Shown here one piece after another: positions 41,121 to 64,000 of a stretch of DNA of 64,000 bases. The number at the start of each line of letters is the position of its first letter. Position 1 is the stretch's first letter. Position numbers and translations under genes: made by a program. The DNA is taken from contig CM039462.1 of NCBI GenBank assembly GCA_022414725.1, positions 56,998,535-57,062,534 on the forward strand, read 5' to 3'. Source of the DNA: Microglena sp. YARC (Eukaryota; Chlorophyta; Chlorophyceae; Chlamydomonadales; Chlamydomonadaceae). The notes beneath the pieces are model-generated. The model made no database searches. It worked only from the letters and a program-made list of their open reading frames with translations, and was not told where the DNA came from.

Positions 41121-41195
41121 AGAATTTGAGTTTGAATTTGAATTGTTTCATGTTTTTTCAGGGGTTTTAGTTTTCTTCTTCTTTCGAATCCTAAT

Positions 41196-41320
41196 CCTAG
41201 TCCTAATCCTAATGCTAATGCTAATGCTAATGCTAATGCTAATGCTAATGCTAATGCTAATGCTAATGCTAATGCTATTGCTAATGCTAATGCTTATGCT
41301 ACTAACTGCTAATGCTAATG
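41196..41320. repeat. (TAATGC)n hexamer array
   Basis: CCTAAT units pass into TAATGC units, about 18 copies, directly before the ACT array. Confidence 0.95.
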
Positions 41321-56582
<15,262 letters not shown>

Positions 56583-56599
56583 ATAATAATAATTCTTAT

Positions 56600-58440
56600 A
56601 ATAATGGCATGACATGAATCCTAGGCATTACAATCAAGTACGAACATATCCACATGGGCTCACGCCAAGGTCCTACCTAGGTGGCAATTGTGTGAGCAGT
56701 TGTGGTACAAGAGCGGTTACTGGCCCACGAACTCGGCGAAACAGGTCCTGACAGTGGACCACCATGCTTCAGAGAGGCCTTACGGACAGTTACAGCGGGA
56801 AATTAGGCCGCGCATCTTGACAAATTCCACCGCAACAGTGGATTCGTGTTTTTCCCGAGTACTGGCTCTTCGTTTCCTAGCTGTGGGAAGCGGCTAGAAG
56901 CCATCACAATGACTAAATATTACGCGTTTGGATAATTGAGTGCCATGGAGCTACTCGAAGCGTGCACTGGAGCTCCTTGTTCAAGTATGTTATTAGGCCC
57001 ATCTATGACCCAACTCGCTCAGTGAGAAACTTGCGATCGATAGGACAAGTGAATCCATATCATGCATTAGGTTCGTATGAAATTATCTGCGCGTCTAGAT
57101 TGCGCATCTTTATTTATAAATGCGCGGAAGTGACATCGTCGTAGCTCAGGGTTTTCGAGACTTGGCGTGCCCTAGCCCCACCTTCAGGGCCCCACCTCGC
57201 ACCTCCCTCTGCCCCACCTCGCAGCGGTTTGGGTCGGCGACAGCGAGCCACGGGGAGCCACAGCCGGCCACAGCCCCCTCTGCCACAGTCCACCCGAGCC
57301 CACCCGCCACAGCCGGTGGCCGCAGCCCACCACGGTGGCCGCAGCCAGCCCGGAGTCAAATGACGGAGCCAAGCCAAACCCAGAGAACCTGGAACGGTCC
57401 GAACCTCTTTATATCAGCTCGACTGCATAGCAATCGGTACCACTTCATAGCAATCAGCACCACTTCATAGCAATCAGCTCCATATTGTCCGGACGGTTTG
57501 AATGTCGTTGGCAACTCTCGCCGCACTTCAGGTAACACCCATGCCCTGCGCCCCAGCGCACTCCATACTCCATGCCCTTAAGCCTGGGAGAGGATGCCAT
57601 GTCACCTAGTCGCCTAGTCTAGCACCAATCACGCTCGTCCTCAATCATCCAATTCCACTACTCCGATGATCCGATCCAACTGCTGTCATTTTTGGGTTAA
57701 GCTCAGTAGCTGGCTCAAAGATCTGCCAAGAAGCTACTGCTCCAGCCTAGCCGAAAATAAAAGTTATGCCAGATTAAGAGACTGGCCTGCTCCAGCCAAG
57801 GGGCTGCCCTACTCAGACTTTACCACTGCCCTAATGCTAGATCTCCCTAAAAGTGTGTAAGGAACCAAGGGTTAGCAAGGAATCTAGGGTGAACAGGGTG
57901 TTGGGAACCAAGGGACGAAGGGCGAGCAAGCAATCCAGGGTTGGCAAGGAACCAAGGGTGATTCAATCATGATCATGCTTATTGATCATGATAGATACAT
58001 TATCATGGTGCCTTAGTGGACTCCCAATGTGCCCGCATCTTGACAAAGTCTAGGAGGACTTATGGACTGGGGGACTTGTCAGATGCCTGCGTGAACCCTT
58101 CTGATCTCCCTTGCCTGCTCACTCTCTGGACGTTGTCTTGTTGCCCCCCCTGCCCCTCATGGCTTGGATTTGATTGTTGCATGGGTTTTCAGCCAACTCT
58201 GGGCTGCTCACCATCCAATTCAAAGTCCCGCGGAAACTAAGGAGCTTGCTTTTTGCCCCCTCCCATGACTTATTTTGCCCCACAGCCCCTCAGCCCCTTA
58301 CCCACACTACCCCTCCGTCAACCTGTCCCCCACCCCCTTTTTCTACCTACCTTCCACTTCTTCTGCCCCTCTGCCCCTCTTCAGCTCTTCTACCCGAAGC
58401 TCCTCCTATCATCTTTTCATATTTCCTCAATGTCTTTTGC
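56600..58440. other. Unique DNA without a supported gene
   Basis: GC-rich imperfect repeats of CAGCC.GCCACAGCCC at 57230-57350, three copies of ACTTCATAGCAATCAGC at 57417-57480, and GGAACCAAGGG repeats at 57861-57960. A perfect inverted repeat, ATCATGATCA/TGATCATGAT with a 7-nt loop, lies at 57966-57992. At 58165-58203, TTTGATTGTTGCATGGG then TTTTCAGCCAACTCT matches spacer DNA of the 39.5-40.0 kb copies. Short ORFs here lack support. Confidence 0.5.
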
Positions 58441-58975
58441 CCTCACCTACCTTCCACACTGCCTGAATGTCCTCCAGCCTGATGTACATGTTACTCTTCC
58501 TGAATATCCTCATCCCAAGCCTACCTTCCACACTGCCTGAATGTCTACCAGCCTGATCTGCATTTTACTTTGCCTGAATATCCTCATCCCTCACCTATGT
58601 TCCATGCTGCCTGAATGTCTACCAGCCTGATCTACATTTTACTCTGCCTGAATATCTACTAGCCTGATCAACCTTAAATGGTGACTGAATATCTACCAGC
58701 CTGATCTACCTTCCACTCTGCCTAAATACCAACCAGCCTGATCTACTTCTTTCTCTGCCTGAATATCCTCCAGCCTGATCAACCTTCCATGGTGCCTGAA
58801 TATCTACCAGTCTGATCTACCTTTAACTCTGCCTGAATGTCCTCGAGGCTAATCAAACTTCCACGCTACCTGAATACCTACCTGCCTGATTTTCCTTTTA
58901 CTCGGCCTGAATGTCCTCAAGGCTAGTCTACCAAACTCCACTGATCACCAGCCTGTAACACTGCCTCGATTTCCT
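58440..58975. repeat. Degenerate 40-45 bp minisatellite, about 12 copies
   Basis: The unit is CTGCCTGAATRTC, CTCCAGCCTGATCTAC and NTTCCACT. Copies differ by 10-30 percent, with CTACCAGCC and CTCATCCC variants. Confidence 0.85.
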
Positions 58976-59035
58976 CCACACTCACCTGCCCTCCCATGTT
59001 TGAGGCCCTCCCATGTTTGAGGTCTCAAGCACACT

Positions 59036-59175
59036 GTCCACCTCACACTCCTTCTGCATGCAGGCCAGCAAACAAGGTCGTACAAGGCTGCCTTTGTCCT
59101 GCCAGTCAGCACCGACCCAGGGCTCCCACTCACACCTCCCACTCCTTCTGCATGCAGGCTAGCAAATTAGGTTAG
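59036..59175 (+). repeat. Two copies of an acceptor-like junction
   Basis: CACTCCTTCTGCATGCAG/GCCAGCAAACAAGG at about 59046-59078 and CACTCCTTCTGCATGCAG/GCTAGCAAATTAGG at about 59140-59172, 94 bp apart. Both read as good 3' splice sites; which, if either, is used cannot be told. Confidence 0.6.
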
Positions 59176-59256
59176 ACTACACTGCAAGCTGGCAACACAT
59201 CAGCCATCTGGAGAAAGAAATCCAATATCAACAGCAACGTCTTAAATTCATATCCT

Positions 59257-59505
59257 GGCAGTACAAGTCTTAGGATCATCACTGGCAGTACAAGTCTTAG
59301 GATCATCACTGGCAGTACAAGTCTTAGGATCATCACTGGCAGTACAAGTCTTAGGATCATCTCCTGGCAGTACAAGTCTTAGGATCATCTCCTGGCAGTA
59401 CAAGTCTTGGGATCATCACTGGCAGTACAAGTCTTAGGATCATCTCCTGGCAGTAGAAGTCTTGGGATCATCTCCTGGCAGTACAAGTCTGAGGATAATC
59501 TCCTT
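59257..59505. repeat. 27-28 bp minisatellite just upstream of the armadillo gene
   Basis: GGCAGTACAAGTCTTAGGAT followed by CATCACT or CATCTCCT, about 9 copies, ending 27 bp before the ATG at 59532. Just upstream, CATCAGCCATCTGGAGAAAG at about 59198 resembles the gene's start region CATGTCAGCCATCTATAAGG, a possible further duplicate. Confidence 0.9.
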
Positions 59506-59531
59506 GTAGTAGCAACAAGGGACGTGGGAAC

Positions 59532-61025
59532 ATGTCAGCCATCTATAAGGAATATGTTGACAAGCTTGGACCCACCTCAAGTGTGGATGAGCAGTTTGAG
59601 GCAGCAAGTTTCCTTGGGCAACTACAGGGCGACGATCGCTTTGCAGCCATTAATGCATGTGCTACCCCCGCCTTGGTGGCATTGCTATGTGATGGCACTG
59701 CGGCAAGCGTGAAAGAGCAGGCTGTAAGGGCTGTCGCCAACCTTTGTATCAATGGGTATGAGGTTGCTTGTGCAGATTGCATTCCACCCTTGGTGGCATT
59801 GCTATCAACTGGGACTGCGGAACGTTTGCAGGAGCCGGCAGCCATGGCTCTGGCGAAGCTAGCTGCCGCCGGTACCGAATTTGGAAAAGAGATCATTGCT
59901 GCAGGTGCCATTCCTCCCTTGGTAGAATTACTATCTTGTGGCACAGCGGCAAGTGTGCAAGAGCAGGCAGCCATGGCTCTAGCAGAAACAGTTATTTTTA
60001 ATTATCACAACCTAAGCAAGGATGGTTTTGCGGATGCAATTCCCCCCTTGGTGGCATTGCTATCCACTGGCACTCCTAAGTGCATGATGAATGCAGCGCG
60101 AGCTCTTGCCAGTATGGTGGTATACCATTCAGACAACTGGCACATGGTTGCTGCTGCAGGCGCCATTCCCCCGCTGGTGGCTATGCTATCCATACAAAGT
60201 ACTTCTGACAATGTTGGTGTGCACAAGAATGCAGCAGAAGCTCTGAAGTATCTCTCTCAAAACAACCCTGTAGCACAGGGGGATATTGTTGCTGCAGGTG
60301 TCATCCCCCCCTTAGTGGCGTTGTTGTCCGCCAGTAAATGCTCTGATGTTCATGATGTGGTTTCCTTGCTTCTGGCAAACCTGGCCCAGGATAGCCCAGA
60401 CAACCAGCGCGAGGTTGTTGCTGCAGGAGCCATCCCACCCTTGGTGGCACTTTTATCTGCTAGCAAAAGTGTGCAGAAGACACTGATGGTTGCAGCACTC
60501 GCTCTTGGTCGTCTAGCAGAGAATAATCCCAAAAACCAGGACAAGATCGCTGCTGCTGGTGCCATCCCCCCCTTGCTGGCATCTCTGTGCACGTCAAGCA
60601 TGGTGCGTATCCAGGAGCATCCAACATGGGCTATTTGTCAACTTGCCTTCAACAATGCTGGCATCAAGAGGGAGATTGTTGCATCAGGTGGTATTACCAT
60701 CTTGGTGAAGTTGCTGTCCATCAAGCATGTTGGGGGAGATGAATCGAATCGTCTGGCAGGGGCTGAGCTTCTAATGAGTCTAGCCATTGACGATCCCGAG
60801 AATCAGGACAAGCTTATTGCTGCCGGCGCCATCCCCCTCTTAGTCCCACTGATTCAGGGCTGGGCAGGTGATGGAGTGGGGGTTTCCAGCCTTACATCAT
60901 CGTACAAGGCAGCACCTTTTGAGGCGTTGCAACATGTTTCCGGGCAGCTTCAGCACTTGTTACATGCAAGGAAGGCTGCATCTTCAAAGGAACAAGTGCA
61001 GGTAAGGGGTTTTGATCAGCTTTGA
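59532..61025 (+). CDS. Armadillo-repeat protein, about 490 codons
   Basis: One long exon encodes about ten armadillo repeats of 41-45 residues with the diagnostic AAGAIPPLVALLS core; clear copies start near residues 81, 123, 166, 209, 256, 301 and 344, and less regular ones near 40, 387 and 431. Armadillo repeats form a right-handed helical solenoid that binds extended peptides (importin alpha and vacuole-protein Vac8 types are examples); no F-box, U-box or kinase domain is visible, so the partner is unknown. The start ATG follows AAC and the N-terminus MSAIYKEYVDKLGP is plausible. At 61001 CAG/GTAAGG is a good donor in phase 0; without splicing the protein ends seven codons on (VRGFDQL, TGA). 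Downstream tandem copies of this very junction favour a real splice site. Confidence 0.88.
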   Translation: MSAIYKEYVDKLGPTSSVDEQFEAASFLGQLQGDDRFAAINACATPALVALLCDGTAASVKEQAVRAVANLCINGYEVACADCIPPLVALLSTGTAERLQEPAAMALAKLAAAGTEFGKEIIAAGAIPPLVELLSCGTAASVQEQAAMALAETVIFNYHNLSKDGFADAIPPLVALLSTGTPKCMMNAARALASMVVYHSDNWHMVAAAGAIPPLVAMLSIQSTSDNVGVHKNAAEALKYLSQNNPVAQGDIVAAGVIPPLVALLSASKCSDVHDVVSLLLANLAQDSPDNQREVVAAGAIPPLVALLSASKSVQKTLMVAALALGRLAENNPKNQDKIAAAGAIPPLLASLCTSSMVRIQEHPTWAICQLAFNNAGIKREIVASGGITILVKLLSIKHVGGDESNRLAGAELLMSLAIDDPENQDKLIAAGAIPLLVPLIQGWAGDGVGVSSLTSSYKAAPFEALQHVSGQLQHLLHARKAASSKEQVQVRGFDQL

Positions 61026-61482
61026 TTTGGAACATGTGCGGGTAAGGGCTTTCATCATCTTCAAAGGAACATGTGCGGGTTAGGGGTTTGAATCAGCTTG
61101 GATTTGGAACTTGTGCGGGTAAGGGGTTTGGATCAGCTTGGATTTGGAACATTGGCGGGTAAGGGGTTTGAATCAGCTTGGATTTGGAACTTATGCGGGT
61201 AAGGGGTTTGGATCAGCTTGGATTTGGAACATGTGCGGGTAAGGGGTTTGGATCAGCTTGGATTTGGAACATGTGCGGGTAAGGGATTTGGATCAGCTTG
61301 GATTTAGAACATTTGCGGGTAATTGGTTTGGATCAGCTTAGATTTGGAACATGCGTGGGTAAGGGCTTTCATCATCTTCAAAGGTACGTGTGCGGGTAAG
61401 GGATTTGGATCAGCTTGGATTTGGAACATGTGCGGGTAAGGGCTTTCATCATCTTCAAAGGAACATTTGCAGGTAAGGGCTC
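61002..61482 (+). repeat. 40-bp minisatellite made of the armadillo exon's donor edge, about 12 copies
   Basis: The exon ends TCTTCAAAGGAACAAGTGCAG/GTAAGGGG. The array repeats GGAACATGTGCGG/GTAAGGGGTTTGG then ATCAGCTTGGATTT about every 40 bp. Three units even keep CATCATCTTCAAAGG from inside the exon. The repeated GTAAGG strings are all potential 5' splice sites. Confidence 0.85.
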
Positions 61483-61485
61483 TCA

Positions 61486-61985
61486 TCAGCCTTATGGCTG
61501 CTCACTGTCCGCGGGCAGAGTAAACATGGATATTATAAACGCTACTACACCACAATTCTGATTTCGTGGTGCGTTAGCCTTAGGGGAACTCACCGTCTGC
61601 GGGCAGAGTAAACATGGATATTATAAACGCTTTTACACCACAATTCTGATTTCGTGCTCCACCGTAAGGGTAACGCACTGTGATATCATAATTGTGGTGT
61701 AATAATATTACACCACAATTATGATTTTACAGTGCGTTAGCCTTACGGCTGCTCACTGTATGCGGGCTGAGTAAACATGCATATTACATACGTTATAACA
61801 CCACAATTCTGATTTCATGGTGCGTTAGCCTGATGGCTGCTCACCATCTGAGGGCTGAGTGAACATGGAAAGTAAAAACACTATTACACCACAATTCTGA
61901 TTTCATGGTGCGTTCGCCTTATGGCTGCTCACTGTTTGCGGGCAGAGTAAACATGAGAAGTATAAACGCTACTACACCACAATAT
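61486..61985. repeat. Tandem repeat, about 90-100 bp unit, five to six copies
   Basis: The unit is GCGTTAGCCTTATGGCTGCT, CACTGTCTGCGGGCAGAGTA, AACATGGATATTATAAACGC and TACTACACCACAATTCTGATTTC. One unit contains a 41-bp near-perfect palindrome at 61685-61725 (19-bp arms, 3-nt centre AAT). Confidence 0.9.
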
Positions 61986-62049
61986 AAGGATATGTTGAGG
62001 TCTAGGAATGTGTCTTGATCATCAGCTTGGCAAGATGCGTATGGTTATG

Positions 62050-62215
62050 AGAAGGGAACGGCAATATGAGATCATATGATATCATGTGATCATATCATTC
62101 TTATGATATCATATGATGCCGGCAGTCTGACTCGGCTGAAGTTGCCATTTATATACAATATCATATGATTTGTATGATATCATATGATTTCATAATCGCC
62201 TCTGGTAAACATCAT
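62050..62215. repeat. Cluster of ATCATATGAT palindromes
   Basis: ATCATATGAT or ATATCATATGAT occurs at least four times, partly overlapping (TATGATATCATATGAT), in 165 bp of AT-rich DNA. This could extrude a cruciform. Confidence 0.75.
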
Positions 62216-62348
62216 ATGACATGCCCACTGCATACCTTTCTATTTACAATTATCTGTGCTTGCATGCCTCCATACATGCCTTACCTCATGCTTGACATAA
62301 TATGATATGCTGTAGCTATGATGGATGTGAGTGAAACTGGCCACCACA

Positions 62349-63100
62349 GTCCTAAGTTGGCCACACCCTCGCGTACACGCATGCATGTACCCATCCGTAC
62401 ACATGTTAGTTTTAGTACGTGTATGTGTTACACCAATACAGTCCTAAGTTGGCCACACCCTCGCATACACGCATGCATGTACCCATCCGTACACATGTTA
62501 GTTTTAGTACGTGTATGTGTTACACCAATACAGTCCTGAGTTGGCCCCATCCTCGCATACATGCATGCATGTAAACATCCATACACATGTTAGTTTTAAT
62601 TCGTGTATGTATTACACCAATGTGGTCCTGAGTTGGCCCCATCCTCGCATACATGCATGCATGTAAACATCCATACACATGTTAGTTTTAATTCGTGTAT
62701 GTATTACACCAATGTGGTCCTAAGTTGGCCCCATCCTCGCATACACGCATGCATGTAATCATCCATACACATGTTAGTTTTAATTCGTGTATGTATTACA
62801 CCAATGTGGTCCTGAGTTGGCCACATCCTCGCATACACGCATGCATGTAAACATCCATGCACAATTCAGTTTTAGTAAGTGTATATGGCATACCGATACA
62901 AGGACCTTGGGCACATACCTGCTTTGTTAATTTACAGCCTGAGTTGGCCTCATTCGGGAACCAACCAAGGGGCCACACAGGGAGAACCACCGACAACCAA
63001 GGAGTGAGTTGGCCATATCCTCACGTACACGCATGCATGTAAACATCCATACACATGTTAGTTTTAGTACGTGTATGTGATACCGATATTAGGACCCTGG
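62349..63100. repeat. 92-bp tandem repeat, seven copies plus decayed ones
   Basis: GTCCTRAGTTGGCC recurs every 92 bp from 62349 (62349, 62441 and so on to about 62809). The unit also holds CCTCGCATACACGCATGCAT, CCATCCGTACACATGTTAGT and TTTAGTACGTGTATGTGTTA. Two more diverged copies lie at 62930-63080 with GGGCGCATACC.GCTT between. Confidence 0.92.
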
Positions 63101-63182
63101 GCGCATACCCGCTTCGGTCATTCTGCCTGTTGCACTGCCTTATCTTGCTTGTAACCTGTGACCCAGTAATGGTGAATCCTGG

Positions 63183-63240
63183 TGGGACGTGGTATTAAGG
63201 GAGCCCTGTCTTACGTCGGTAGGGAACGGGCTGCTACTTT
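63183..63240. repeat. Diverged copy of part of the 36251-36544 ORF
   Basis: GTGGTATTAAGGGAGCCCTG, TCTTACGTCGGTAGGGAACGGGCTG matches GTGGTTTAAGGGAGCCCTGT, CGTACGACGGCAGAGGACGGGCTG at 36415-36459. An interspersed element is the simplest explanation. Confidence 0.6.
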
Positions 63241-63288
63241 ACCTGGACAAAGCTACCATGGCAGTTGACAGCGACCGCTAACACTAAG

Positions 63289-63361
63289 GCACACCCGTAG
63301 GATTTGAACCCCTCACCTTCTGCCTGATTTCAACGCACTCAACCATTGAGCCAATCGTCGA
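63289..63361 (-). tRNA. tRNA-like sequence, probably a pseudogene or SINE head
   Basis: On the minus strand a good box A, TGGCTCAATGG (63353-63343), and box B, GGTTCAAATCC (63310-63300), are spaced as in tRNA genes, so RNA polymerase III could recognise it. The T-stem and anticodon stem do not pair well, and no anticodon can be assigned. It adjoins the repeat copy at 63183-63240, which fits a tRNA-derived SINE. Confidence 0.4.
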
Positions 63362-63419
63362 AACAGGAGGTCAACCTGCGACCTAAATGTATGTGTGTTC
63401 ACGTGTGTGTGTGTATGTA

Positions 63420-63640
63420 TGTGAGATACCAATACGAGGGCCTTGGGCGCATGCCTGCGTTGTTAGTTTTGCTAGTTGTGCAGCCTTGTACTAATACAGG
63501 GACCTTGGGCGCATACCTGCTTTGTCAGTTCTGCTCGTTGTAAAGCCTTGTACTGCCTTGTACTGATACATGGATCTTGGGCGCATACCTGCTTTGTGAA
63601 ATGCTCATCGCATTGCCTTATCCTGATTCCAACTCGTTGG
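63420..63640. repeat. About 70-bp tandem repeat, three copies
   Basis: The unit GATACNAGGRCCTTGGGCGC, ATACCTGCTTTGT.AGTT, TGC..GTTGTA.AGCCTTGTACT also appears singly at about 62893-62935 and 63080-63120. Confidence 0.8.
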
Positions 63641-63684
63641 CCAAATGTGTGTACTGCAGCACTAGGTGGTTGGCCCCAGTGAAA

Positions 63685-63760
63685 GCAAACCGGCTGGACC
63701 CCTCAACCTCACGTCTTGTATTAAAGCACACTATTGATTTACATTTATTCCTACCAATCT
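63685..63760. repeat. Dispersed short repeat, copy 3
   Basis: GCAAACCGGCTGGACC, CCTCAACCTCACGTCTTGTA, TTAAAG and ATTTACATTTATTC match the copies at 2951 and 8427. Confidence 0.5.
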
Positions 63761-64000
63761 TTACACCTGGTTATAAGTACCTACGATTCAATAACTGGAC
63801 ATGTCATGTTGCCTTTTTGATCTCCACTGTGTTGCTTTATGTATGACCCCTATCTACCAAAGAAAGTAGCAGACTAACTAACTAACTAACAAACCAACTT
63901 TCTTGTAAAGAAACAAAGAAACAGACAAACAAGTAGAGAGCTTCCCAACCCACACACGCACACACACACCTACCCACCCACCCATTCCCATTCCCTCATG
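63761..64000. other. Window end without a supported gene
   Basis: AACTAACTAAC and AAACAAAGAAAC low-complexity DNA from about 63873, then CACACACC and CCCACCCA at the end. Confidence 0.5.

Noticed and set aside
57114..57470. GC-rich frames on both strands at 57.1-57.5 kb
   Set aside because: Imperfect CAGCCGGCCACAGCC repeats open in both strands; no recognisable protein and no splice partner.

Overview
This window is eukaryotic nuclear DNA. The few real genes are broken by GT-AG introns, and well over half of the sequence is microsatellite, minisatellite or longer tandem repeat. A leucine-rich-repeat (LRR) receptor fused to a class III nucleotide cyclase, a CDPK/calmodulin-like EF-hand protein, armadillo-repeat tandems and a TTTAGGG-type telomere-like motif together suggest a green alga (chlorophyte or prasinophyte). 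That is inference; I cannot name the species. A block of exactly 1000 N (20785-21784) and dense single-base indels around it show a draft, probably long-read, assembly.

Layout. 1-6.8 kb: a hAT-like MITE, an AT-rich higher-order satellite, a cyclase-like exon (minus strand, 1445-1640) with two decayed copies, and mixed minisatellites. 6.8-14.1 kb: the best multi-exon gene, minus strand, reconstructed here as seven exons with compatible splice phases: signal peptide, LRR ectodomain, one transmembrane helix, class III cyclase domain. 14.2-19.3 kb: low-gene stretch with satellites and two unassigned minus-strand exon candidates. 19.3-20.8 kb: 56-bp satellite. 21.8-33.0 kb: about 60 tandem copies of one roughly 169-bp exon-plus-intron unit. 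33.2-35.5 kb: the last EF-hand exon and the stop-bearing exon of the same plus-strand gene. 36.2-38.3 kb: unassigned ORFs and a mobile-element-like segment. 38.6-39.3 kb: two exons of a plus-strand gene of unknown function, followed by copies of its second exon's 3' end. 41.3-56.6 kb: about 15 kb of nearly pure (ACT)n and (CTCCTA)n. 59.5-61.0 kb: an armadillo-repeat gene, plus strand. 61.0-64.0 kb: further tandem repeats, palindromes and a tRNA-like element.

The common thread is the most interesting signal. At six or more independent places the tandem repeats are copies of a neighbouring exon edge together with its splice site: acceptor side at 10.9-11.35, 33.26-33.8 and 1.64-2.0 kb; donor side at 6.66-6.85, 39.5-41.1 and 61.0-61.5 kb; a whole exon with intron at 21.8-32.9 kb. 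Introns in this genome seem to grow by serial duplication of exon-intron junctions, often with a microsatellite beginning just inside or beside the copied edge.
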